Source: JBBDIM01 sp040880405 (GTDB lineage: Bacteria > Planctomycetota > Planctomycetia > Pirellulales > Pirellulaceae). Taken from it: a stretch of DNA of 64,000 bases. The notes beneath the pieces were generated by a model. The model saw nothing but the letters and a program-made list of their open reading frames with translations, searched no databases and had not been told where the DNA came from. Every line of letters starts with the position of its first letter. Position 1 is the first letter of the stretch. Positions 29,333 to 38,677 of this stretch are shown piece by piece. A program made the translations under genes and the position numbers. Location: NCBI GenBank assembly GCA_040880405.1, contig JBBDIM010000183.1, positions 1 through 64,000 of the forward strand, given 5' to 3'.

Positions 29333-29400
29333 GGGGCGAACCGTTGGTCGGTGGAGGAGATTGCGATGGATGAAATGGGTGGCGTCACGAACAGCGGGGC

Positions 29401-29487
29401 GGGAAAAAAGGGGTCAGGACTCTTTTTAACGACCCGCTAACCATTGGTACACGCGCACCTAAAAAGAGTCCTGACCCCTTTTTTCCC
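29401..29487. repeat. Hairpin repeat, family 1, copy D
   Basis: The arm GGGAAAAAAGGGGTCAGGAC and its complement ending TTTTTTCCC flank a loop containing GACCCGCTAACCATTGGTAC. The outer arm is GGGA/TCCC here, not GTGA/TCAC as in copies B and C, so both sides changed together. On the minus strand it directly follows the stop codon of the DUF1549/DUF1553 gene. Confidence 0.9.
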
Positions 29488-32424
29488 TCAGCGATTCAAA
29501 AACTCGTCGGAATTGAGCAGCACGTTACCCACCACGGTCCAGGCCGCCAGTTCCGCGGCATTGGCCCCTTCCGGCAAGGGGCCGAGCGGGTCGGTTGCGA
29601 GCTTCGTGGCCGCTTCTGGCTCGGTTTGGTAATGGGCCAAGGCCTGTGCATACAGGGCCGCGATCCGGTCGACTTCCGCATCCAACGGTGGGCGAAGGAC
29701 CGTGAGCCGCAGTCCATGGCGGATTTTCTCGTGCAGGTTGTCCCCTGCATGCGCGGCCATCCGGCGGCCGAGGGCCTGCGACGCCTCAACGTAAACCGGG
29801 TCGTTCAGCGTCACCAAGGCCTGTAGCGGGGTGTTGGTGGCAATCCGGCGGATGGTGCAGACCTCGCGGCTCGGGGCGTCGAAGGTGACCATCGATGGGT
29901 ACGGGGTGGTGCGTCGCCAACTGGTGTACAGTCCGCGGCGGTAACGGTCTTCGCCGGGGCTGGTCGTCCAGTCGGTCGAGCCCCCAAACGCGGAGCTCAG
30001 CCCCAGGTTGGGCCGGGGTGGCCGGACCGAAGGGCCGAGCATTTTTTCGCTCAACAGCCCGCTGACCGCAAGGGCCTGGTCTCTCACCATCTCCGCCGGG
30101 AGGCGGAACCGGGGCCCGCGCGACAGGAGTTGGTTGCGCGGGTCTCGCTCGATCTTCTCCGGCGTGCTGAGGGCCGCCTGCCGGTAGGTCGCGGAGTGGA
30201 CGATCCGCCGGATCAGATATTGGATGTCCCAGTCGTTTTCGATCAGGTCGAGGGCCAACTGGTCCAGCAGCTGCGGATGGGTCGGCAACTCTCCCTGCGA
30301 GCCGAAGTCTTCGCTCGTTTCGACGAGCCCCAGCCCGAACAGTTGCTCCCAGTAGCGATTGACAACTACCCGGGCGGTAAGCGGGTTTTGGGGGTCCATC
30401 AACCACCGGGCCGCCGTTAGTCGGTTCGGCTCCGCGCCCTCTGGCAAGGAGTGGAAGGCGGATAAAACGCCCGGCTCGACCGGGTCTCCCAGGGCCTGGT
30501 AGTTGCCGCGGAGCTGGATGTGGGTGGCTCGCTTTTTCTCCGGCGGAAGCTCACGCATGATCGGCGTGGGGATCGGGCGGACCTTTGCCAACCGGTCTTC
30601 CAGCCCTTTGAGCCGCTCCTCTAGCTTGACCAACTCCGGCGATTTGGCCTGCGAGTAATCGGCCAACAGCTTTTTATGCCGCTCATCGAGCCCTGCGAAG
30701 GTTTCCGGCGGGGCGAGCTCGGCACTTGGGGTGAACGGCTGATCGAGCTGGCTTACCCAAACCGGGGTGCGAGCCTCGTCCAGTATCACCACGCGGCAGG
30801 TTTTCATCCGGGCATGCAAACCACCGTCAGTCCGGTTCCAGACGACGATTTTTTCGATCTCGGTCGGTTGTTTCAGATCGACTTCCCACCAAGGGTTGTC
30901 CTCGGTTTTGGTGTGGATGGTCGACATCGCGGCGAAGTATTCGCCATTGGTGTTGCCGTCGATCGCGAGGTTGGGCGCGCCGTCGTAGTCGACACTGCTT
31001 TGCGAGGCGGTCCCACCCAGGGCGACATTCTCAGCACCGGCAAAAACCTGGACCTCGGCGATGTGCAGTAGCGCCTTGGGGGCGGGGTGCTCGACCCTTA
31101 TATAGCGGCCACGGCGGGGTGGATTCTCCGCCAGATCATACGCCTCGTCAGCGGCGGACGCCTTTTCGATCTCTTGTTTGACGGCGGCGATCTCGCTTTG
31201 CAGCGATTCTTTCTGGCTTTCCAGCTCCGGAGTCCAAGTGTTTAGCACCGGGGCCTCGTCCCCGCGGTCGGCATCTTCGCTAGAGTTGAAGATCGCGAAA
31301 AATCGAAAATAGTCTTCGTGCGTGATCGGATCATACTTGTGGGTGTGGCACTGGGCGCACTCCATGGTGAGCCCCATCCAAACGGCGAGCGTGGTGTTCA
31401 CCCGATCGACCACCGCGACGTTGCGGAACTCCTCGTCGTTGGTCCCCCCCTCGCTGTTGGTCATCGTGTTGCGATGAAACGCGGTCGCGATGAGCTGGTC
31501 TTCTGTTGGGTTTTCTAGCAAATCGCCGGCGAGCTGCTCGATGGTGAACTGGTCGTACGGCATGTTGTTGTTGAGGGCCTGAATCACCCAGTCCCGATAT
31601 TTCCAGATCGTCCGCACTGGGTCTTGAGCGTACCCGGCCGAGTCGGCGTACCGGGCCATGTCCAACCAAACCCGAGCCCAGCGTTCGCCGTACGCCGGGT
31701 CTTGCAGCAGGCGATCAACAAACCGCGCGTCGGCGTCCTCCGATTCATCTTGCACATACGCGTCGACCTGTTCGATCGTGGGTGGCAGGCCGGTGATCGC
31801 CAGCGATAACCGCCGGGCCAACGTGTAGCGGTCCGCCTCCGGGGCAGGTTTGAGCTGCTCGGCATCGAGCCGCGCCAGGACAAACGCGTCGAGCGGATCG
31901 CGGACCCAGGCCGAATCGGACACATTTGGCGGTTCGGTCCGCTGAGGCGGCACGAAAGACCAGTGCTCGGCGTAAGGTGCCCCTGCCGCAATCCACTTGC
32001 GGAGCAGATCGATCTCCGCCGGCTTGAGATGTTTGCCCAGATGGGGCGGCGGCATTTGCTCGCCGGCGTCGTCGCTCAAGATCCGCTGCAGCAGTTCACT
32101 CTCATCCGGCTGCCCGGGGATGATCGCTACCAAGCCGCTCTCAAGCTCGCCAATCGCCGCTTCACGCTGATCCAACCGCAGACCCGCTTCCCGCGTCTCT
32201 TCGTCCGGGCCATGACACATCAGGCAGTTGCTGGCCAGGATCTGCCGGATATCGCGATTGAACTCGACCGCATCGTCACCCCAAGCCAGCCCGCCGACGC
32301 CGGTTGAAATAACCAGCGTGAGCAAGCCGCGGAACAAGCCCCCTGGGACCGCCGACGTCCCCGTCGGCAGAAACCTTGCGCGAGTCAGCGGCACCAAGGC
32401 GCGAAACAAGAGAAAAACCGACAT
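29488..32424 (-). CDS. DUF1549/DUF1553 protein with planctomycete cytochrome domain (PSD1-type)
   Basis: About 978 residues from the ATG at 32424, preferred over upstream in-frame codons because it places the hydrophobic signal (MSVFLLFRALVPL onward) at the N-terminus. Order: planctomycete cytochrome-like domain with C67-L-M-C70-H71 (ILASNCLMCHGPDEE); DUF1549 (WVRDPLDAFVLARLDAEQLK) with a second heme-type motif C356-C359-H360 (MECAQCHTHKYDP); a discoidin/F5-8C-like insert (VALGGTASQSSVDYDGAPN); then DUF1553 (TARVVVNRYWEQLFGLGLVE, RRGLYTSWRRTTPYP). Length and order fit the PSD1 family. It probably forms an operon with the DUF1501 gene downstream. Confidence 0.92.
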   Translation of the reverse strand: MSVFLLFRALVPLTRARFLPTGTSAVPGGLFRGLLTLVISTGVGGLAWGDDAVEFNRDIRQILASNCLMCHGPDEETREAGLRLDQREAAIGELESGLVAIIPGQPDESELLQRILSDDAGEQMPPPHLGKHLKPAEIDLLRKWIAAGAPYAEHWSFVPPQRTEPPNVSDSAWVRDPLDAFVLARLDAEQLKPAPEADRYTLARRLSLAITGLPPTIEQVDAYVQDESEDADARFVDRLLQDPAYGERWARVWLDMARYADSAGYAQDPVRTIWKYRDWVIQALNNNMPYDQFTIEQLAGDLLENPTEDQLIATAFHRNTMTNSEGGTNDEEFRNVAVVDRVNTTLAVWMGLTMECAQCHTHKYDPITHEDYFRFFAIFNSSEDADRGDEAPVLNTWTPELESQKESLQSEIAAVKQEIEKASAADEAYDLAENPPRRGRYIRVEHPAPKALLHIAEVQVFAGAENVALGGTASQSSVDYDGAPNLAIDGNTNGEYFAAMSTIHTKTEDNPWWEVDLKQPTEIEKIVVWNRTDGGLHARMKTCRVVILDEARTPVWVSQLDQPFTPSAELAPPETFAGLDERHKKLLADYSQAKSPELVKLEERLKGLEDRLAKVRPIPTPIMRELPPEKKRATHIQLRGNYQALGDPVEPGVLSAFHSLPEGAEPNRLTAARWLMDPQNPLTARVVVNRYWEQLFGLGLVETSEDFGSQGELPTHPQLLDQLALDLIENDWDIQYLIRRIVHSATYRQAALSTPEKIERDPRNQLLSRGPRFRLPAEMVRDQALAVSGLLSEKMLGPSVRPPRPNLGLSSAFGGSTDWTTSPGEDRYRRGLYTSWRRTTPYPSMVTFDAPSREVCTIRRIATNTPLQALVTLNDPVYVEASQALGRRMAAHAGDNLHEKIRHGLRLTVLRPPLDAEVDRIAALYAQALAHYQTEPEAATKLATDPLGPLPEGANAAELAAWTVVGNVLLNSDEFLNR

Positions 32425-32624
32425 AAGGACACCCGGGCCAGACAGGGACTGTGTTACGGACAAGGAGGCGGGACTGCAATGAGGGGTGGGACGGCAATCA
32501 GGGCAGGAAAGCCACGCATCCCTCATTATTTCTCAAATCGGGCGATCCGGCAATGGAAATCGCCCGAAAGTCGAGAATCTTGCCTACTTTTTTGCGCTGT
32601 CGGATTGGGCGAAGAGTTGCCGAG

Positions 32625-32645
32625 CGGCGGGGTTCAACCCCGCCG
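32625..32645. repeat. 21-base palindrome, second copy
   Basis: Identical over 21 bases to 9831-9851 (arms CGGCGGGGTT and AACCCCGCCG), with shared upstream TGC-GAG. Confidence 0.85.
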
Positions 32646-32698
32646 ATCCCTTACCCCGCTCTACGTAAGCGTGGCAACCCAAATGCGACACGCGCGTC

Positions 32699-32728
32699 GT
32701 AGCCACGCTGGCGCACAGCGTGGGGGAA
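32699..32728. repeat. Dyad repeat GTAGCCACGCT-N7-AGCGTGGGGGAA
   Basis: The same 30-base unit occurs inverted at 62886-62915. The arms match outside a variable 7-base centre. Confidence 0.8.
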
Positions 32729-33188
32729 GTGCTCACCCGCGCTACCCTGGTTACACGGCAGCCCCGGGGGGATTTAAAAAGTTGGTCCGCTTCCACGCCC
32801 GGCCCCCACAAAAAACCTTCCTGAAGTGCCGGGATATTTAGCAGATAGGGCTGGGGCATTGCCGCTTATTGCTGCAATCGCGATTTCTGGCGGTCGTTTC
32901 AGACCGCTGATGCAGATCGCAGCGGAGGAAAATATCTTGTTTTTTCGTGGAAGTTTGCTTTGCATCAAGCTTTGTTTTGCATTAAGGTCTGACAGTGGCA
33001 GCTTGGGCCCCTTTGTTTGTTTGTGGCCCAATAAAAGCCTAGGCAGAATGGGGAGCATGACCCCCATGCCTAGCGGTTTCCGTTTCGAATGGAACGTTTT
33101 TTGTAGGTACCATCTCGAGGCCTAGTTGGAAGAGTCGAGATAGTCGGGCCTAAATTTTTCCGTTTTCATCTCACGTGGGAGAGCGACA

Positions 33189-34199
33189 ATGTCACTTTTT
33201 ACTTCTCCGGTTCGACGCGGATTTACCCTCGTTGAGCTGCTTGTTGTGATTGCCATTATTGGGGTTCTGGTCGCCTTGTTGTTACCGGCCGTCCAGCAAG
33301 CCCGGGAAGCGGCCAGGCGGATGCAATGCACCAGCCATCAGAAACAGTTGGGGCTTGCCCTGCACAACTATCATGACACCTTCAACAAGCTGCCCCACAA
33401 TCAGCAGCCGGAAGTCGGCGGAGCGGGAGACCTCATCCGCGGTGCCTCGTGGCTGGTACGCGTCTGGCCCTATCTTGAACAGGGCGCGGCTTATGACCAA
33501 ATTGTCTTCGCGGGTGATTGGAGCATGCAGGATGGGCCGAGTCCCAACGCGCAGATTCTGAATGGCTTGTTTCTTCCCATACTCAACTGCCCCTCCAGCC
33601 CTTTGCCCGAGAAGGAAATTCAGACGACCAATTCCAATGGTGAGGTTGAATTGCAATTGGTCAACTATGTCGGAATTGCCGGTTCCTACTGGCAGGGAGG
33701 GACTTCCGATGTGGAGAGCACCTTCAACAGCATCTCCACCAACTATGCCGGCGTGGCGGTCCATAATGGCATGTTCGTTCCTTCCAGCAAGGGCCCTGGT
33801 TCCATTGGCCTGAAGAATGCGACCGACGGAACGAGCAATACGATGCTTTTGAGTGAACAGAGCGATTATTTCTACGACCTATACGGCAATAAGGTGGCGC
33901 GCCGCAGTTGCGGGCATGTGGGACGATCCTGGAATGCCGGGAGCGGTGCCAATCCGGAATGGGGCGACGCCGGCTGGTCCGCCAATGTGACGACGATTCG
34001 GTACCCAATCGCGACCGCCGGTGGAGATGGCAATGAAGACAACTACCACGAAAACATTCCGCTTATTTCGGCTCATCCCGGCGGAGTGCTCATTACGTTG
34101 GCCGACGGCTCCACTCGATTCTTCGCCGAAACGACCAACTTTGGCATCCTGACCGCCCTGTCCGATCGTCAGGACGGAGCGGTTGTTGGTAATTACTAG
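33189..34199 (+). CDS. DUF1559 protein with type IV pilin-like N-terminus
   Basis: A 336-residue protein. The N-terminal prepilin motif RRGFTLVELLVVIAIIGVLV gives a G/F cleavage site and an E at position +5, followed by the planctomycete extension ALLLPAVQQAREAARRMQC. The DUF1559 body ends HPGGVLITLADGSTRFFAET. Pseudopilin-like proteins of this family are present in many copies in planctomycetes and may be secretion or surface components. A prepilin peptidase is not in the window. The gene is followed after 18 bases by a small lipoprotein gene, the same pairing as at 38189-39625. Confidence 0.93.
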   Translation: MSLFTSPVRRGFTLVELLVVIAIIGVLVALLLPAVQQAREAARRMQCTSHQKQLGLALHNYHDTFNKLPHNQQPEVGGAGDLIRGASWLVRVWPYLEQGAAYDQIVFAGDWSMQDGPSPNAQILNGLFLPILNCPSSPLPEKEIQTTNSNGEVELQLVNYVGIAGSYWQGGTSDVESTFNSISTNYAGVAVHNGMFVPSSKGPGSIGLKNATDGTSNTMLLSEQSDYFYDLYGNKVARRSCGHVGRSWNAGSGANPEWGDAGWSANVTTIRYPIATAGGDGNEDNYHENIPLISAHPGGVLITLADGSTRFFAETTNFGILTALSDRQDGAVVGNY

Positions 34200-34217
34200 G
34201 ACTTATAGGAATGAATC

Positions 34218-34637
34218 ATGCGCCAGTTTTTGCTGTTTTGGGTTGTGCTGCCGCTCTGCGTGGCAAGCTTGACGGGATGTGGTCGGGACGAGTACGGCGA
34301 CTTGGGGGTGGTCCAGGGGGTGGTTACCCTGGATGGCGAACCGTACTCCCATGCCATGATCGTTTTCTCGCCCCAAGGTGGAGAGCGTCCTTCGCAAGGG
34401 ATTACGGATGAAGCGGGCAATTACGAGCTGATCTACATCCGGACGACCCGCGGGGCGTTACTCGGGGACCATAAGGTGCGTATCTCCACGATCCCTCGGA
34501 TGCCGGAAGACGGGACCGCGAACTTGCGGGATCGCCCCAAGGAATTGATTCCGCCGCGGTTCAATAAACAAACGGAATTGATTCGCACGGTCCAATCCGG
34601 CAAAAACACGTTTGACTTCGACCTGACAACGAAGTAA
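34218..34637 (+). CDS. Small lipoprotein with carboxypeptidase-regulatory-like fold
   Basis: A 139-residue protein with a lipobox (ASLTGC, Cys21) after a hydrophobic stretch. The mature part has GVVTLDGEPYSHAMIVFSPQ and GITDEAGNYELIYIRTTRGA, the pattern of a transthyretin-like or carboxypeptidase-regulatory beta-sandwich. These small proteins are regularly encoded right after DUF1559 genes in planctomycetes, and the pair probably acts together on the outer side of the membrane. The function is unknown. It is probably cotranscribed with the DUF1559 gene 18 bases upstream. Confidence 0.88.
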   Translation: MRQFLLFWVVLPLCVASLTGCGRDEYGDLGVVQGVVTLDGEPYSHAMIVFSPQGGERPSQGITDEAGNYELIYIRTTRGALLGDHKVRISTIPRMPEDGTANLRDRPKELIPPRFNKQTELIRTVQSGKNTFDFDLTTK

Positions 34638-34732
34638 ATCAACCGGTTGCCCGAGGCAACGTGGGGCGACCAACCCGGTAAGTGGTGCGCAAAGGTACTT
34701 GGCTCTGATATTAGCCGTGGCTGGTGATTCGG

Positions 34733-34796
34733 CGAGGACTCATTTTTCCGCGCCGGTTTCTGTGGTCTGCGATCGCATAAAAAGAGCCCTGCCTCC
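34733..34796. repeat. Decayed hairpin repeat, family 1 type II, copy G
   Basis: The arms AGGACTCATTTTT and AAAAAGAGCCCTGCC flank a loop CCGCGCCGGTTTCTGTGGTC that resembles the loops at 27116 and 27750. Several mismatches in the arms point to an older copy. Confidence 0.6.
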
Positions 34797-34816
34797 CAAG
34801 CGGAAGCCCCCTCGGG

Positions 34817-35314
34817 CTACCGCGCCTTGACCACGTAGGTTTTGCTCAACGTATCGTGCCAGCCGCGAGGCTCTTTGCCGAAATACGAAAACGGCTCGAA
34901 CGGGATCATCCGCGCAAACGACCGACCGACGATCTGCCCCAAAGTGGGCGCTCGACCTTGGGCGTTCACCACCTTGGTGCCGGTGATCAACTTCCCGAGC
35001 GTCCTACCGGTGGCCGCTTCCATGACGACGAAATAGGCGACAATCACCAGCAACGCCAGCACCTGCGCGACCAGGTCCCACACCGCGAAGCCCGGGCTTT
35101 GGATGTCCGCTCCCCCAGCGATCGCGACAACCGCGACCACGATTCCGACCGCGAAGGAAAGCATGTAAATCAAAATCGAATCGATGATGAAATTCGCCAA
35201 CCGCGTATTCTGCGAAACCGAAACCGGCCCCAGGGTCGGCGTGGGTTCGAGGGTTGGTCCCGCGGTGGTTTGTGGCGAAGCGTACGGATTCTCGGACGTG
35301 GTGGACATGGTCAC
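34817..35314 (-). CDS. RDD family membrane protein with NPYASP N-terminus
   Basis: A 165-residue protein. The N-terminus (SENPYASPQTTAGPTLEPTP) is a proline-rich linker with an NPYxxP motif. The RDD domain follows, with RLANFIIDSILIYMLSFAVG, a second hydrophobic helix (VWDLVAQVLALLVIVAYFVV) and the domain signature ATGRTLGKLITGTKVVNAQG. RDD proteins are integral membrane proteins, and some act as cation transporters. This one has no associated gene that defines a substrate. It is on its own, opposite in direction to the DUF1559 pair. Confidence 0.88.
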   Translation of the reverse strand: MTMSTTSENPYASPQTTAGPTLEPTPTLGPVSVSQNTRLANFIIDSILIYMLSFAVGIVVAVVAIAGGADIQSPGFAVWDLVAQVLALLVIVAYFVVMEAATGRTLGKLITGTKVVNAQGRAPTLGQIVGRSFARMIPFEPFSYFGKEPRGWHDTLSKTYVVKAR

Positions 35315-35532
35315 TCCTCAAATAGGCAATCAAGGCAACTCGCACCCCCCGGGCGCATGGCTTATGAGAATAGCGGGAAGTTCATCGGCGGTCAATTATT
35401 TTTTGATTGCCCACACCCGATTTCCCGCACCTTTTTTGAGCAGCCCATAGAACGCGAACGAACCCCACGCCACAGCCGCCGCCGAGTCGAGCAAACGCCA
35501 CCTCGGTGAGATCGGTGGCTATCTCTCTTTTT

Positions 35533-35970
35533 AGCCGCGGATGAACGCGGACGGGCGCGGATCGCAAGCGGGTTGAACGGCGAATAGCGAGCAATCTTAT
35601 CCGCGAACATCCGCGTTCATCCGCGGCTCCTTTTATTAGCCACCGAGGGCACAGAGACCACAGAGCCGGAGGTCACCTGAGCCGGTCTTTTTGGTCACCC
35701 CAGGCCGATTTTGAGTGAAGCAATTCGTGCTTAATTCATCCCTCGCGCTCTTCCCTATCCGTGGCTAAAACTCTTCCTCAAGACCTACATCAAAAAGTCC
35801 TCCTCTGTGATCTCTGTGATCTCTGTGGCTATCGCTTTTTAGCCGCGGACGGGCGCGGATCGCAAGCGGGTTGAACGGCGAATAGCGAGCAATCTTATCC
35901 GCGAACATCTGCGTTCATCCGCGGCTCCTTTTATTAGCCACCGAGGGCACAGAGACCACAGAGCTGGAGG
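35533..35970. repeat. Composite nested-repeat cassette 3, duplicated in tandem
   Basis: A palindrome from AGCCGCGGATGAACGCGGA to its inverse (35533-35631) is followed by GCCACCGAGGGCACAGAGACC, and then an inverted partner CTCTGTGATCTCTGTGG at about 35802-35830. The whole ccgcgg palindrome starts again at 35839 with a nearly identical right end (ATCTTATCCGCGAACATC). This is the same set of elements as the cassettes near 27 kb, here with no hairpin unit between the arms. Confidence 0.8.
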
Positions 35971-36182
35971 TCAACTGAGCCGGGGTGAGCGGGCTAACGA
36001 GGCACCACTTTTCCGGCTCGATCGAAAAACCGACTTCTCCAACCACCGAGTGGCCCGGGGGTTCACGCCTGGCCATAATGGTTCTTAGGCTTCCCCAATG
36101 CGAGGCCTTGGCATTTACCCAAAATGGAAAGCTCAGGCACTGGCACACGGGAGTTTTACACATGAAAGTGCCACGTGGTCGC

Positions 36183-36266
36183 GAAAAAGGGGAGGAGTCC
36201 AATTATCAAAATCTCCAGCGAACGCCGCAGGCCACCGTGCGGATAATTGGACTTTTCCCCTTTTTC
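36183..36266. repeat. Hairpin repeat, family 2, copy H
   Basis: The arm GAAAAAGGGGAGGAGTCCAA and the near-complement TTGGACTTTTCCCCTTTTTC enclose a loop of about 36 bases. The stem extends to AATTATC/GATAATT. Confidence 0.8.
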
Positions 36267-36402
36267 AGTTTTGGCGTGAGAGGAAGTGAAAACCATCGTG
36301 CGGGGTCGCTCGCAGGCGAACTGCCGTTTGCCTTGACGACAAAAATTCCCACGCAATGGTAAACCTTTTCAGGCAGCCACTCGAAAGATTGTTGGTGATA
36401 AG

Positions 36403-36494
36403 GAAAAAGGGGAAAAGTCCAATTCGTCCCTCCGCCCTCGGCTGAGCTTCCGGGCCGCCGTTTGATTAACAAATTGGACTCCTCCCCTTTTTCT
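36403..36494. repeat. Hairpin repeat, family 2, copy I
   Basis: The arm GGAAAAAGGGGAAAAGTCCA and the right arm TTGGACTCCTCCCCTTTTTC flank a loop of roughly 45 bases. The AAAAG/GGAGG swap relative to copy H shows that the two arm variants exchange sides. Confidence 0.8.
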
Positions 36495-36789
36495 CTCCAG
36501 GCGGTTTAGGCAAGCCGGCTCGGTGGCACTGCCCGGCTGGTCTGAACTTGTTGATTATCTCGTGTGCCACTGGCATCTTGCCGATGCCTTCTCGCATGGG
36601 TGTTTTCGGAGTTGCGTAGGATAAAGAGGCGTGTTGCTCCCGGCGGAAGTTGTACCGGCCCGTCGGGCCTTTGGAACGAAGCGAGTTGACACCCTATCGG
36701 GCTGATACCCATGGCCGAGGCACCCTCCTGCCCCCTTTCCGGTGGCATGCTCAAGCTGCCAAGCCGAAGGGAAACGACTGGGAGCCGGT

Positions 36790-38133
36790 TTATCGGTTTT
36801 TCTGTTTTAGCTCGGAGGCGGCGGCTTCGACGAAATGCCGGTCGGCAAATTCCAGGTACCGTAGAAAATCGTACTCTCGCAGGCCGTGGCCGCCGGAGCG
36901 AATGTGGTAGCCGATCGTTCCACCCGCGAGAGGCCGATCCACTTCAGGCATTTCAGGCGGCTGCTTGCCTCCCAGGCCGTCCGTTCCGAGCAGACGATAA
37001 ACCGGATCGGCATGCCGGGCGGAGAGGAACTCGCCCCGCGGATCGGCCCAACGGTCATCCTCAGCGCTGGCCACGTAAACAGGTCGCGGAGCGATGAGAG
37101 CGATCAACTGGTGCTGATCAACGGGAAGTTCCGCTTCGCGGCCGTTGTACTGAAGGAACCGATCGCAAAACCAGTGCGGGAACGAGGTATTGATTCTCTG
37201 CACGGTTTCTCCATATCGGCGGCGGCTGAGAGCCGCTCCACCACAACCTGAATTGTTGGAGATGACGATCGCGAATCGCTCGTCGCTGGCCCCCGCCCAA
37301 AGTGCCGCCTTGCCAAGACGCGAGTGCCCCACAATCGCGACTTTCGAGGCGTCAACCTGAGGATCCTGTTCCAGGTAATCCATGCCCCGCGACAACCCCC
37401 AAGCCCAGGCACCGATGCTCCCCCACTCGCGCTCGGCCGGATGGGCCTGTCCAGGCTGATAAAAGTGGGGATGAACGCCGTTTTGAAAGCCATCATCAAA
37501 ATCAGGATCGAGATCGCCGTAGTAGATCGTCGCGAGGGCATAACCTCGATCCAGAAATGTAGAAACCATCCACCGTTGCTCAAGAGATCCGCGTGCTTCC
37601 TCGGTGGCCCGATGGTTGACGACCCCCTTGTATTTCGACCGCAGCCAGTGTGGATTCAGTGTGATCTCCGGAGAGGAATGGACCGTGTGGTTGCCTCCGA
37701 AATTGAGCCCCAGGAAAACCGGGGCCGGATGGTCAAGCTGGGGAATGATCAACAGCATCGTGATCACCCGGTTCGCCTCTCCCTCTCCGACGACGATTTC
37801 GATTTCTTTGAGCGTTGCGTCTCGACCGAGAAAGTCGTCTACCTGCTTGCTGACGCGCATCTTGACCGGCGGTTGCCTCTCGGGCGTGTGACCATACACG
37901 TGCTCGGCGAAAGCTTCCAGAAGTTGGGGACGACGCTGCTTGGTCCATTTCGCTGGCGTGTCGACGGGACTGCCATCGGGAAACATCAGCGGGTCCGGCA
38001 GCGTATACGCTGGTACGCGAGACTCGTCGTAGTTCGCCTCTTCCGCCCCGAAAACAGAGGGGATGGAAAAAATCACCAACAGCGGTGCCGACAGCACCGC
38101 TGCCACCGCCAAAGTTACCGGGAAAAATTTCAT
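36790..38133 (-). CDS. Glucuronoyl esterase-like protein (CE15 family type), exported
   Basis: About 447 residues from the ATG at 38133 with a signal peptide (MKFFPVTLAVAAVLSAPLLV). It has an alpha/beta-hydrolase core. The nucleophile elbow is VAIVGHSRLGKAALWAG, with a catalytic-type Ser, followed by ISNNSGCGGAALSRRRYGE, the sequence that marks 4-O-methyl-glucuronoyl methylesterases (CE15), enzymes that cut lignin-glucuronoxylan ester bonds. A C-terminal His lies in GGHGLREYDFLRYL. The order DUF1559, lipoprotein, esterase on one strand with gaps of 69 and 55 bases suggests an operon. The XylR-like regulator upstream fits hemicellulose degradation. Activity is inferred from motifs only. Confidence 0.85.
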   Translation of the reverse strand: MKFFPVTLAVAAVLSAPLLVIFSIPSVFGAEEANYDESRVPAYTLPDPLMFPDGSPVDTPAKWTKQRRPQLLEAFAEHVYGHTPERQPPVKMRVSKQVDDFLGRDATLKEIEIVVGEGEANRVITMLLIIPQLDHPAPVFLGLNFGGNHTVHSSPEITLNPHWLRSKYKGVVNHRATEEARGSLEQRWMVSTFLDRGYALATIYYGDLDPDFDDGFQNGVHPHFYQPGQAHPAEREWGSIGAWAWGLSRGMDYLEQDPQVDASKVAIVGHSRLGKAALWAGASDERFAIVISNNSGCGGAALSRRRYGETVQRINTSFPHWFCDRFLQYNGREAELPVDQHQLIALIAPRPVYVASAEDDRWADPRGEFLSARHADPVYRLLGTDGLGGKQPPEMPEVDRPLAGGTIGYHIRSGGHGLREYDFLRYLEFADRHFVEAAASELKQKNR

Positions 38134-38188
38134 AGAGATTTCTTTCGATTCCTCGGATTGTGCGTGAATGATTCGTGCGGCAGCGTGC

Positions 38189-38608
38189 CTATTTCGTGCT
38201 GATTTCCAGATCCAACTGATTGGCCCCGGAGCCAACGGTTTTTACCAGGTCCGTATCTTCGACGCTGGCAAAAGCGGCGGGCAACTTGACCGTAGGTTCG
38301 GGAACCCCTTGCACGAATGCCGAGGGGATGACGGTTACCTTGTATTCCCCCACAGGAATTTCGTGACTTCCGCGACCGACGAATAGCTGGTACTCGCCCT
38401 GTTGCTTGGCATACCCACGGGCAGTGGTCCCGTCGTCCGAAGAGGTAAATATCACTTCGAAACCTCCCATCGGTTTTCCATCGACGGTGACGATACCGTT
38501 AACGGTTCCTGTCGACTGCCCATTGGTGCAGCCGCAAATCGTACCAACCACGAGGAGGCCAGCGAGATGCAAAATGCCAAGAGAAAGAGGCGATATTATC
38601 CGATTCAT
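38189..38608 (-). CDS. Small lipoprotein with carboxypeptidase-regulatory-like fold (second copy)
   Basis: A 139-residue protein with a lipobox TICGC (Cys26) after a hydrophobic segment. The mature domain begins GTVNGIVTVDGKPMGGFEVIF, the same layout as the lipoprotein at 34218 (GVVTLDGEPYSHAMIVFSPQ), and ends NQLDLEISTK versus FDFDLTTK. It has the same neighbour type as the 34218 gene, following a DUF1559 gene by 69 bases. Probably outer-membrane or periplasmic, partner function unknown. Confidence 0.87.
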   Translation of the reverse strand: MNRIISPLSLGILHLAGLLVVGTICGCTNGQSTGTVNGIVTVDGKPMGGFEVIFTSSDDGTTARGYAKQQGEYQLFVGRGSHEIPVGEYKVTVIPSAFVQGVPEPTVKLPAAFASVEDTDLVKTVGSGANQLDLEISTK

Positions 38609-38677
38609 TCCGTATTACGTCCTTTTCGATCGAGAGGGGGCAGGAGGAGGCAAACGCGGCGTCCGACCCGCGACAAA

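Larger units (their letters stand above)
32425..33188. other. Non-coding region before the DUF1559 gene
   Basis: About 760 bases with two repeats (32625-32645 and 32699-32728). The part from 32930 onward is AT-richer and probably holds the DUF1559 promoter. No confident -35/-10 pair was found. No supported gene. Confidence 0.6.
35315..36789. other. Second repeat cluster, no gene
   Basis: About 1.5 kb without a supported gene. It contains two ccgcgg palindromes with their partner elements (35533-35970) and two family-2 hairpins (36183-36266 and 36403-36494). Single units around GTGTGCCACTGGCATC occur at about 36131-36175 and 36527-36590. Confidence 0.75.

Noticed and set aside
35533..35970. 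CRISPR-like array
   Set aside because: Repeats are long palindromes of unequal length without regular spacers, and no cas gene is present.
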